Below are positions 1 to 10,022 of a stretch of DNA of 64,000 nt, one piece after another. The notes beneath the pieces are model-generated. The model ran no database searches and had not been told where the DNA came from. It saw nothing but the letters and a program-made list of their open reading frames with translations. Position 1 is the first letter of the stretch. Each line of letters starts with the position of its first letter. The stretch spans positions 752,001 through 816,000 of the forward strand of contig LSRY02000038.1 of NCBI GenBank assembly GCA_001643675.2. The letters are read 5' to 3'. This DNA comes from Monocercomonoides exilis. Its lineage: Eukaryota > Preaxostyla > Oxymonadida > Polymastigidae. The position numbers were made by a program, and so were the translations under genes.

Positions 1-1
1 G

Positions 2-3000
2 TGCTTCCAATATGCTTCATTTTTATCAGCGTATCGTAAAAACTACATAAAGGCCAATACTCTAATCCAAAAAGCACGAACACTGTCTCCAAATCTGTTC
101 CTGAACTTTGTGTTGTTTTGTGAAGCAAAAGAGAACGGCGGGAGAACAAACGGAGATGGCAGAACCGGGGCAGGCAATATGAATTCGTTTGCCTTTACAT
201 CTCTTCTGGCTAAAGCAGAGAAGCATCACGAGCAGGCTGTGAGTGCAATGAAGGACTTTTTCGAGAATATGACTGCAATCCAGCCGGATTACAAGATGAT
301 TCCAGTTTTTCTGAATTCAATTGTAAAGAACGAAGAGATTGCCCGAAAGAGCTACGAAGAGCTGATTGCATCACACGGACAGAATTCCGAGGTGCTGCGG
401 AGATATGCGCGTCTTCTGCTGGACATATACGATGACGAAGACGAGGCAGAGATGATTCTGAATCGAGCTGATCTGATGGAAGAGGAGGCATTTGGAACGG
501 GCAAATCAATGACACACGCACTCGCAATGGGGCTACTTGATGCTTCGTTTGGGAAGGGTGGGGAATACGAAGCTGATGATCAGAAAGGCGACGGAAATGG
601 AAACGGGAAAATGAGCATAAGAGACGATGACAACAATGAGCATGAATCTAATTTTGTTCGTTCAGTTGGACAAGGTAACTTTGAAGTGACTGCTGGGAGT
701 GTTTATGAGGGCGCAAATACCGATAAAGGAGCTGATAGCAAAGATGGAATGGATCCTTCTTCTTGTGATGCACAGCATTTAGATGGAGACCAAGAGTCTC
801 TGGCAAGAAGCGAGAAACAGTGGAATCATTCATCTATTGAAGTCAGAAGGCATCACATGCCGAAGAAGAAGAAGAAGAAGAAGAAAGATGCAGCGATTGT
901 AGATCTTATGATGGGAGTACGCGGCGAAAACGGAAATCGTGAAAGCAACATTACTTTGTTGAAATTCACAGTCATTGCTTTCCATTTTGTAGATATTATT
1001 GCACTTATTGTTGCGCTTGTGGTTTATGTGATAATGACAGATTCTTATCAGAATAATCTGGATATTCTGAGGAACGTGTGCGACTTGTCGTACCACACAG
1101 CCCGCTCAGCGATGATCGGATACAACTTCTTTGTATATGACCAAAGGTACAACTTCACCGATCCGCCGAGTTTTGACGGTTGGCCATCTGGAATGATTCA
1201 GAAGAAGGACCTACTGAAGATGCTTGAGGAAACATCGGACAATTTGGCTACAATGCTTGGCAACATACATCAATCGACTTCAAACATGGAGATATGGGAG
1301 ACAGCTGACATAAGCACGTATTATTTCATAATCACGACAAATAACGAAACTCGGTCAGACGGAAGCGTGGAGGAAGTGTTAGACACCAAAAGCCAGATAC
1401 TGCACTCAACGTCGATGTTGGAGGTTCTTGCGACGATTTCACAAATGACTCACCATCTTTTACAATCAAATATTTCTTGCCGTCCTGAAGATCCTGATTA
1501 TTTGTCAAACATACAATATTTAGTGTTTAATTGCCCCGTGCCTATATTAGATGGTGCAAAAAGAGTTATCATTTACTATTTCGGACTTATGAACACAGAA
1601 TGCACTCAAATAATTACTGCATTTTCTATCATAATTGCTGTTTGTCTTCCACCTCTAACCATTGCTCTGTTTGCGCTCTTTATCATATTTACCAAAAAGA
1701 CTGTAAGGAATCGAATGAGGGCATATCAAACGTTGCTGGATGTCCCAAAGAACAAGATGCAAAGTGTTATACGCAGACTTTTGAGAGACGAAGAGGAAGT
1801 TGAAGACTTTACTATTAACATTGGTGCGGGCGATAATCAGGAAACGAAGCAGTACGACAACAACTGCGATAACAAAGGAGAATTCTTGGAGGATCCCGGT
1901 GCGTCGGCTTCGCACGAAGGAGCAGATGAAGGAGACCGTTACGACTTTTCAAAGAAAAACGGGAATAATTCTATTCAGACTTCTCATCTTAGCGGTTCGA
2001 GTCTGACTGATATCAACGTAAATTCAATGTCAACACAACAACTATCGATGAAATCGCAAGATGATATTTCGCCAATAAATACAAGCGCGATAGAAAGTGC
2101 ATATCAGGAGCTTGGAACAGCAAAAAATTCTGAAGATTTCGGAATGGCCGAAACAAAAGCAATCACGAATTCAAATTCATCACTGTTATCGTTTAATCCT
2201 TTGATGGGAGGAAACTCGTTATCTATGATTCAAATGAGCAAGTCACTTTCCATAAATCATGAAGATGATTCTACCAACATTGCTCACTCACCATTCCTTT
2301 TTCCTACTCTCTCTCCCGTGAATGGGAATCTGTTAAATTCAAAAATAACGTCCACGGGTTCAATCCCTCTCCAGCATTCTGGGTCAGAATTCGAATCAGG
2401 CACTGTTTTAGAAGCGATGCAAGTTACGCCTCGTCTTACAACTCCAAATATGTTCCTTTCGAAAAAAGCATTGTCGCCAAGCCATAACTTCTTTCCGCAG
2501 ATGGAGATGCTGCCTCTGACTCCTATTGGAAAAGCGCTCTCAATAAAAACTGATAAAAGCACATTGGATTGCAATGAACCAGTTATGCCGACACAACAGA
2601 CACAGCAAAATGGTGTCGATGATATTAAATACAATTATGATGATGATGATTCAGACGAGGCAGCTAAAAACAAGCAGATGGGATTGGTCAGAAATGAAAT
2701 AGAGGATGCAGCTTGGGAAGAACAAATGGAAAAGGAAATAGAAAAGCATGAAGCAGTATACAAGCAGTTACCAAGTCCTGTTACTACAAAAATCAAAGTT
2801 ACAATAATTCTGTCAGCAGTTCTTGGTGTTGTTGCAACAGCTACTACAATTGTTTTGGTGTGTGTCTATGTTAGTAAATTCAAGCCAATCTCCGCCAATA
2901 TCATCTTATCTGGAATGCGTGCTTCGATTCTTTTCCAGATCCAGTTTCTGCTCACATCTGTTCTCCAGCCACTTCCGCTGCTGAGTACAAACCAGTCAAT

Positions 3001-4063
3001 CGTCTTTCCGAGATCGTATAATCCAGTTTTGCACAACTCTTCCCATTGCTCAGGCTCTCAAACCAGTGCGCGCGACATGCTGGTTCCGATGTCAAATTAC
3101 TTCGAAGCTGTGCATCTTGATGTCCAATTTGGGGATTCTCTTTATACGAATGCAAACGATTACACATATGATACAATTTCTGTTGAGCGCATGTCAACTG
3201 AGTTTAATCGTGAGATTTTGCTGCGAAAGGCAGATTGTTATCTTGCAGATACTGAAGATTGTTCGCAGGTTGAGCCAAACCGAATGTATGGAATAAGTGG
3301 ACCACTTTATGGGCTTCAGTCGCTTTTGGCACGGATGAGGATAAATCTGCAGAGGATTTCAAAGATGGATATTTCAGAAATAAATTTTACCAATCCCGAA
3401 GCACGCTTTATTTTGAATGCTCTCAGGAATGATATTGTTGGAGGAATAAACAAAATGACAAACATGATTTTGACCTCAGGAAAGGAAGAGGTCCAGGAAT
3501 CTGTCACTATTCTGGTTGCTGTTATTGCAATATTTTGCCTTCTGTTTCTTATTTCGATGTTTGCCAATGGGCTTATATGGGTTGGGCAAATCGCGTTTAT
3601 CGACAATGTGTCTGGGAAATTGCGTAAACTTCTACCAATCAAAGAAGGTGAAAAAGAGATTGAAATGATGACATCGATGGCGACAGGACAAGATTCATTT
3701 GACAAAGGAAGAGAAGCAATTCTCGATGCCGCGCAGCAATTGCTAACATCTGTTAATCAGAACGAACATGTTGACACTATCACAGCTACGTTTTATCAGC
3801 TTTCATCAACTGCGTTTGCTGTGTTTACAGGAGAGGAAAGAGAAATGGTTGCGAAGAATTATACTGGAATTGAAAAGCACAAGAAAGAACATTTGTTGTT
3901 GAGGCAGAGGCTAACGTTGATTGGAGATCAGCTTCGTTCAAAGAGCGATGCAGTGAAAGCTGTCGGAAAGAGAAAGCTAATTTCACTGTTTGATGTTCAC
4001 TTTACTGACGAAGATATCACCTTTGCAGACGCTGTTTATGGATTGGGCTCTGACAATCAATAA
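2..4063 (+). CDS. TmcB-like multi-pass membrane protein, 5' end outside window
   Basis: The frame is open from base 2 to the TAA at 4061-4063, so the 5' end lies outside the window and no start should be assigned at 110. The first residues resemble the conserved TmcB-type block: KANTLIQKARTLSPNLFLNF, then, after an insert, YEELIASHGQNSEVLRRYA and DEAEMILNRADLMEEE. This is a TPR-like helical unit seen in large protist membrane proteins of metamonads and ciliates. Four strongly hydrophobic segments follow at about residues 319-346, 537-563, 931-957 and 1168-1194. A lysine run (KKKKKKKK) precedes the first. Long acidic, Ser/Asn-rich and probably disordered stretches separate segments 2 and 3. 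The C-terminal 120 residues are charged and helical. I infer a plasma-membrane or internal-membrane protein with a cytosolic helical N-terminus; the biochemical role of the family is not known to me. A TGA lies two codons after the TAA. Confidence 0.78.
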   Translation, partial: CFQYASFLSAYRKNYIKANTLIQKARTLSPNLFLNFVLFCEAKENGGRTNGDGRTGAGNMNSFAFTSLLAKAEKHHEQAVSAMKDFFENMTAIQPDYKMIPVFLNSIVKNEEIARKSYEELIASHGQNSEVLRRYARLLLDIYDDEDEAEMILNRADLMEEEAFGTGKSMTHALAMGLLDASFGKGGEYEADDQKGDGNGNGKMSIRDDDNNEHESNFVRSVGQGNFEVTAGSVYEGANTDKGADSKDGMDPSSCDAQHLDGDQESLARSEKQWNHSSIEVRRHHMPKKKKKKKKDAAIVDLMMGVRGENGNRESNITLLKFTVIAFHFVDIIALIVALVVYVIMTDSYQNNLDILRNVCDLSYHTARSAMIGYNFFVYDQRYNFTDPPSFDGWPSGMIQKKDLLKMLEETSDNLATMLGNIHQSTSNMEIWETADISTYYFIITTNNETRSDGSVEEVLDTKSQILHSTSMLEVLATISQMTHHLLQSNISCRPEDPDYLSNIQYLVFNCPVPILDGAKRVIIYYFGLMNTECTQIITAFSIIIAVCLPPLTIALFALFIIFTKKTVRNRMRAYQTLLDVPKNKMQSVIRRLLRDEEEVEDFTINIGAGDNQETKQYDNNCDNKGEFLEDPGASASHEGADEGDRYDFSKKNGNNSIQTSHLSGSSLTDINVNSMSTQQLSMKSQDDISPINTSAIESAYQELGTAKNSEDFGMAETKAITNSNSSLLSFNPLMGGNSLSMIQMSKSLSINHEDDSTNIAHSPFLFPTLSPVNGNLLNSKITSTGSIPLQHSGSEFESGTVLEAMQVTPRLTTPNMFLSKKALSPSHNFFPQMEMLPLTPIGKALSIKTDKSTLDCNEPVMPTQQTQQNGVDDIKYNYDDDDSDEAAKNKQMGLVRNEIEDAAWEEQMEKEIEKHEAVYKQLPSPVTTKIKVTIILSAVLGVVATATTIVLVCVYVSKFKPISANIILSGMRASILFQIQFLLTSVLQPLPLLSTNQSIVFPRSYNPVLHNSSHCSGSQTSARDMLVPMSNYFEAVHLDVQFGDSLYTNANDYTYDTISVERMSTEFNREILLRKADCYLADTEDCSQVEPNRMYGISGPLYGLQSLLARMRINLQRISKMDISEINFTNPEARFILNALRNDIVGGINKMTNMILTSGKEEVQESVTILVAVIAIFCLLFLISMFANGLIWVGQIAFIDNVSGKLRKLLPIKEGEKEIEMMTSMATGQDSFDKGREAILDAAQQLLTSVNQNEHVDTITATFYQLSSTAFAVFTGEEREMVAKNYTGIEKHKKEHLLLRQRLTLIGDQLRSKSDAVKAVGKRKLISLFDVHFTDEDITFADAVYGLGSDNQ

Positions 4064-4195
4064 TTGTGAGGTACATAAGAACAAAGGAAGACTATTTGTC
4101 ATTTGAATTAGAGGGGTTTTTTATCATTTTAAATGTTTTCTTCTCAAGGATTTTTCATGAAAAACGTTGCATTGCCAATTTTTCTTTGTTTTTTT

Positions 4196-4226
<31 letters not shown>

Positions 4227-5888
4227 TTTTTTTTTTTTTTTTTACATTAATTTGACTGCAGAAATTCTGTTTTTATTTTTAATTTTATTTATATTAGTTG
4301 AAAGTTTGTTTTTAATTTGAATAATATATGTTTCATTTCTTTCATCTGTGGAATCACAATTGCTTTCAGTGTATTGTAAATCTCCATTTATTATTGCAGT
4401 TTTTGTTTGTTTAAGTTCGAGATGTTTCAAATTATTGAATTGGAATATTGTTGTTTATTTCTCTCATAAATTTCATTTGCTCTTTATTTTCAAAGTTATT
4501 ATTTCAAGTGTCTCTTGGGAAATGAAAATGATTGGCTCAAAAAAACACAAAGTTTATTTTTGTATTTGTGTTTGGTTTCTAAAGGATTTCATTCTTCCCA
4601 GGCATATTACCTTTTCTTTTCGATGTTTTTCTTTGATTGAACAGAAGTATAAAAGTCATATTTCTTTTCACAATTGTACTCCACTTTTCGATGAATTATT
4701 ATATTTGAATGATTTTTGGTTGTTGTTATGTGAATTATTGTTATGTAATCATTCACTTTATTAGACTTCTTGGTTATTGTCGATTAGATCGACGCCCAAA
4801 AAAATCGATGTCAAGAAAATTTTAATATCAAATGATATTTTTTATTAATAGATGATATATTGCAATTTTTTGAAGTCTTTTTTTTCGTTTTTCGTATTTT
4901 GTTTTGTGATTTTTGTTTTGTTTTGTTTTCAAAATTTAAAGAATAAATCACAATAAAGGGGACAATGATCATTTTTCAAATATTACAATTGCTTAATGGA
5001 GAAAAAGTTAGAGATATCAACCAATTTTTCATGTTTCGCATCGAAGAAACATGTTGAGATTGATTTAATAGAAAATTACGGACAACAAAAAAATGGAAAC
5101 AGATAAATGAAGACCAGTTATGAATTTAGTCAGTTGAAAATATAAATATTGGTGATGTGATCGAATTTTGTAATGATGAATTTGAAGAATCAGACAACGA
5201 AAATGATTCATATTTGACTTTAATGATAGAAATCCCAAAAGAAAAATTCTCAGAAAGAAAACATTTAAGACAGAAGATAATGAATACATCAAAAAACATT
5301 TTTTTTATGATCTTTTTCCCGCTTCAAAAGTAACATGTATCGGCTCAACAAAAGAAATACATATTTATAATTATGAATATGTTATTATAATTAAATAGGA
5401 AGTTAAAAATCTGAAGATTCTTTGGTGTATATCTAATCGAGTGTTGCCAACTTCTTATTGTTAGCCAAAGCTTTATTTACTTTTGGTATTTCCCTACGAG
5501 GAAAAGTAAGCAGATCATGATAAATCCAGAAGTTGATCTTTTTTGAGAAGCTTTAATAGTTGGAGAAAACAAATAATATGATAGATATAGATGTTTTCAT
5601 AGAAAAAATTTCAAATTTATTGGGTTTTTAATCCATTAACTTCAATAATAGCAGAATAAACCTATCTATTGTTGAAAGAACAACTGGAATGTCCAAAAAA
5701 AAGTGAAGAAAATATTTTTTGTTTTATGAAATTGCAATTACAAACAACACAAACTGGATTTTTTTATTTTAACTGCAGAAAATAAACTTTATTAATTTAT
5801 TTGTTTGTTATAAGATCAATTTAGTTTTTGATTGAATATATAATTATGGATGCTTCAAAATAAATACATTCAAATTTTCTTTACAGGC
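4064..5888. other. AT-rich intergenic region
   Basis: No credible coding sequence. It contains a (TTTA)n/poly-T tract at about 4192-4245 just after the TmcB-like gene, and many short A/T palindromes. The short open frames here have no recognisable domains and a base composition no different from the spacer. Confidence 0.6.
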
Positions 5889-5890
5889 TG

Positions 5891-7211
5891 ATGGCAACAA
5901 CAGGCTGCAAAACACTTTTTTCTGCTTCGCAAATAGTTTTCAAAAACATTAAGAAGTGTCAATTATCATTTATAAAAACTGAAGTTGGATCCAATGCTAT
6001 TGTTAACGGAGTATGGGGAAAAGGCATGACACCATTGAAATCAAAACAATATATTGTAAAAATAAGTTTGCCTGCAATTATTATAAGAAGACAAACAACT
6101 GGAAACAGTGGAAAATCAGGTTATTAAGCTATTGTCCGAACAAAAAAAAATCAGACTGAAAGACATTCAATCGATGGTTTGGAAGCTTGATCTTTTTGTT
6201 TTTAAAATTCACATTTTTAATCATATTCAAGAGATTCTCAATACTGATTATGAAAGAAACGAAAAAAGAAAAAAAGAAAAATCGAAATATGCACATGATT
6301 AAATAAAAAAATGAGTTCAATATTTTAGGTGAGAACAATGAAAACTGGTTTAAATCACATCATCAATGATCATATTCATTTAAAGTCACTTTTTTCTTCA
6401 CATGAACATTTTTACCTCTTTTTCATTCATTTTCCATCGCATAAAATCACAGAACTAAATTTATATAATCACATTTTATTTCATTATGGATGGTTTTTTC
6501 AATGAAAAGTGGACATTTTGATCAAATTTATCTATTTTTCAATAATTCAGAAATGTGACTAAATAGGTCTTAATAATATTTTATAATAGAAAAGATTGTT
6601 TTAACTTTTGAAAAGTGTGTATTCATGATGAATTTCCAAATATCAATAATTTGACTTAAAATGAATTATAAAATATTTTTTTTTTATTCTGTATAAATTA
6701 ATATCGCATTTTATCTAAATCGGATATATACACAAGCAGTTGTGTGAAAATTGATGTGATTATTTCCGGTTTTAAATGAACCTTCTTAATTAGTATTTGA
6801 GACCTCACTACCAACATCAACCTTTTTTATGTGACAAGTGCGAATGGTTGTCGATACATGGAGCCAATAATTATCCTTTTCAAAACAATTCTCCAAGAAT
6901 ATCTTCTTGCTCCAACTTCTCAAGCTGTTTTCGTTCCTTCAACAAGCGGACACATAACTTCTGTGCTGTTTTTGAATTTATATAAGAAATGTTTCATCAT
7001 TGAAATTGTGATAAAAATAAAAGCAATTAGAATGGAATTTGCCCATAATGCTTTAATCATGGATGTGGGAATGTGTCACTCTCTAGAAGAAATAAGAATT
7101 ATTTTCTGAGACAATTCGATTGATCTTATAAAACTGCCTTCACGCACTTCTCATATTCTACAACCAAATGATCAGTTTATCTTCACACTCATGAAAAGAA
7201 CCTTTGCATAA
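5891..7211 (+). pseudogene. Decayed pogo/Tigger-type (DDE_1) transposase
   Basis: Fragments in several frames line up in order with the better copy at 27951-29759. Near 6100-6180, ENQVIKLLSEQKKIRLKDIQ matches ENKTIVMLSEGKVVRVKDIF of that copy (N-terminal DNA-binding part). Near 6833, TSANGCRYMEPIIILF corresponds to CADGSSLRSFLLYSS. Near 7040-7211, IMDVGMCHSLEE then LPSRTSHILQPNDQFIFTLM corresponds to LLDNHPSHINEK and LNLTHLLQPCDSSIFARLKK. The last block carries the typical DDE_1 ending, with the final acidic residue after QP. The region between 6300 and 6790 has no clear coding match. Frameshifts and stops make this a non-functional relic. It was probably a cut-and-paste transposon of the Tc1/mariner-pogo superfamily; terminal repeats could not be identified. 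Confidence 0.62.
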
Positions 7212-7521
7212 TCCATTGACTGCAGAACAACAACAACTTCATCGTCAAAAAAAAAAAAAAAGAATTTGTATCAGTTTTATTTTATGGATTGTCCGTTGCG
7301 AGCTACCCATAACAGTTAAATCTTTATAAAGAAAACGTAACATGTGGCCTGTTAACAAAACAGAACTACTTGAGGGAATATCAAAAAACCCTCCAGAATA
7401 TGCAAAAAAAGAAATGGGACCTCAAAAAGCACCCAAAGGAGCATAATATAAAGTTATTTTTAAAACTTCTGACGATTTTTCAAACTCAATTCCATCGATA
7501 TGTTAATTTATATAATCACAT

Positions 7522-7522
<1 letters not shown>

Positions 7523-7575
<53 letters not shown>
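7523..7575. repeat. Poly-T homopolymer, 53 nt
   Basis: An uninterrupted run of 53 T. It could be the A-tail of a reverse-strand retroposed copy or a slippage-grown homopolymer; no element body is recognisable next to it. The true length is uncertain because homopolymers are error-prone. Confidence 0.8.
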
Positions 7576-7576
<1 letters not shown>

Positions 7577-8759
7577 TGACGAATAATTTTTATCACATCC
7601 CCCTGTGTTTGTTTCATTATTCTATTTCATTATTGATCACAACAATTTCGTTGACTTGAATTGATGTCAGTGATGTGATTTGCGTCACTGACGTGTCACA
7701 ATTCAGAGTTTGGCTAACTCGTCAGTATAAAATTATGGCATTTGCTCAAAAGAAAGATATTACCCTTTATGTATTTTATTTTCTATGAAAATCTATTCCA
7801 TTATGTAATAATTATTTGTCATACAACTTTTTCTCATATTAAAAACAACCCCAATAACAACAAAGTAAAACGTTATTTCGAGTATTTCATTTATGTGATC
7901 CAACAAAAATAATTCTTTTTTTTAATTAAAGAGAAAATTCGAATGATTGCAAATTAAGAATGCTGGAGTATGAAAAATAATAGTTATTTCTGTGTGTTTA
8001 TTATGGCTTTTAGGGTACAAATAAAGGAAATAATAACTCAAAAATTACTATTTAGGGTTATGTCTGTCTGTTGGGATTACACCTAAATAAATTGTGCTTC
8101 CGAAACAAGGAAAAATATTTTTATCCAAATAACAATGGTCTTTCTTTTATAATTTCAAAAATAAATAAATAAATAAATAATTGATGAATTATTATTGATC
8201 GCTGTAGATTACAATTTGAAAATACTTTCACTTCCAAAGAAATAATATTTGTTAGTCCGTCAGTAATATAAATTTTGTGGTAAAAAGTCAATAAGTCACA
8301 CAAGTTTACGTTTGCAGTTCATCATTTCACAAAATGGAGAATCATGCACACTTATCATTATTTTATTTCAAATATTTTTGAAATGCCAAAAGAGAAACAA
8401 AAAGAAAAGAAAGTCAAATTATAAATTTATATTAAAAACAAACATCCAAAAGTGGCAAATTAAAAGAATATCTAAACTTTTTATCTGTGATTATTGATGT
8501 TTAAAATGATTTATTTAATATTATTAATCTATTGTGATGTGAAAAAAATTGTCTGAAAATGTTCTGAAATATTAATTAAATCGATTTGTTATCAAACTGA
8601 TCAACCGATAATTTCTGTTTAATCATCAGAATAATTAGAAGCATCCTCTCCGTCACCAACGCCACATGAATCTTCTTCAATTTCAGCTGATCTGGCACAT
8701 ATGGGATATCGTCAGCATCAGGAATTTCATCATTTTCTGTAAGATCAATTTCATTATCC
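7576..8759. other. AT-rich spacer, no gene seen
   Basis: No supported gene. It holds a short motif TTTGGCTAACTCGTCAGTAT at about 7711 that recurs in similar form near 9770, and an (AAAT)n run near 8159-8178. Small open frames on both strands lack recognisable domains. Confidence 0.55.
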
Positions 8760-9726
8760 ATAAATATGGGTTTTTTTCTGGATAAAATGTAACATTTTTT
8801 GCAATATTTCGACAAAGCTTGGGTTCAGATTTCGTTTTACAAGCCTCATGGACAAGCAATCCGCAATAATCGTTTTTCTAACTCCATGCTTGGGGGAAAT
8901 GCTCTAAAATGACTCCATTACTCTTATGCCGCATTTGTGCAAGCTCCTGTTTCTGGATCTTTGAAGTTCCTTTTATGACAAACTGTAATATGAGCACATC
9001 CTACATCTTTCAAACAACTGTATCTTTTCCATTCGTCACTATTTATTGTTGTTCTTGGCACTGTTCTATCTTGAATTATTTGAATCAACGTTTCTTTTGT
9101 CCTGTTTGGAACAATGATGACAAAATTTGCGCCAGCTCCTCCTCCTTCCTTCCTTTTTTTCTGCTCCTCCAAAAATCCACAATAAATCTTTCTTTCTTCC
9201 TCTTCCGTATTTCCTTCTCCTCCAAACTGACTCATCAATTTCGACGTATTTTCCAGGTCCTCCTAATTGTGGCATCATTTCATTCCATATTTGTGTGCAA
9301 ACAACACGAATAACGCTTGTCCAATAACCAATAGTTGGAAAAGAAACACCTGTAAGTTAATGAATCTGTTTCAATCCAATTCCAATCCAATAATATAATA
9401 GAATCTGCAGAACAATATTAATAGGAAGTTTCATTTTGGAAAAAAAATGTAATTCGTACACATTGATGCTTTTTCCTGCATGTTTGACACCAAAGACATT
9501 TGTATCCTTCCGTTTCTTCTCGAATTTTCCTTTTGTTTCTGCATTTGGGGCAATCCTTTGCATCAAACTCTTGAAAATGTTGAAAAAGCCAATTCCACGT
9601 TTCTTCTTTATCATGGAAGAGAGTATTCAATTGAAATACTGTTTGACTATTTTTTTCCTCTACAGATCTTGTCGTCAAATACTGTTGATCACAATCCATT
9701 AATTTGAAATATAATATTTTTTCCAT
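8760..9726 (-). pseudogene. Decayed Merlin / IS1016-like (IS1595-ISXO2 type) transposase
   Basis: Reading from 9726 downward: a zinc-ribbon CPKC...CLWCQTC, a helix-turn-helix stretch ending TGVSFPTIGYWTSV, then the catalytic core GGPGKYVEIDESVWRRRKYG, LLWIFGGAEK, PNRTKETLIQIIQ, TTINSDEWKRYSCL, HITVCHKRNFKDPETGACTN and a tail ending near 8760. This order and these motifs are those of the ISXO2/IS1595 family, which in eukaryotes forms the Merlin superfamily. The first two catalytic acidic residues (EIDES, SDEW) are kept. The reading frame is broken by a TAA after GIGLKQIH, frameshifts in the core, and stops after ACTN, where the third acidic residue is lost. It is a related but distinct copy from the element at 43049-44442. 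I could not identify its terminal repeats. Confidence 0.75.
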
Positions 9727-10022
9727 TTATCTAAAATCATTTCAATTTCATATCCAATTACCAATAATTTGGCAAATTCGTCAATATATAAAGTAAATGA
9801 CTTTAACTATTTTTTAGTAAAAAATTGAGAGTTCCGATATTTTTTCATTTTGCCTCAAAAGTTAAAAATAAAAGAGAAATAATCTATAACACTGTTCAAA
9901 GATAACATAACAATCGAATTTAACAAATAAATTTATTTATATGATCAGTGTGGGATGCATAATTATTTGCTTAGGCTGTTGATATTTTTGTATTTGCTTG
10001 ATAGCGAGACAGGTGTCAGCAG

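Noticed and set aside
8760-9726. A bacterial insertion sequence (IS1595/IS1016) or bacterial contamination.
   Set aside because: The 43049-44442 relative has eukaryotic Merlin features (8-bp duplication, GG-tipped 34-bp repeats) and sits among intron-bearing eukaryotic genes.
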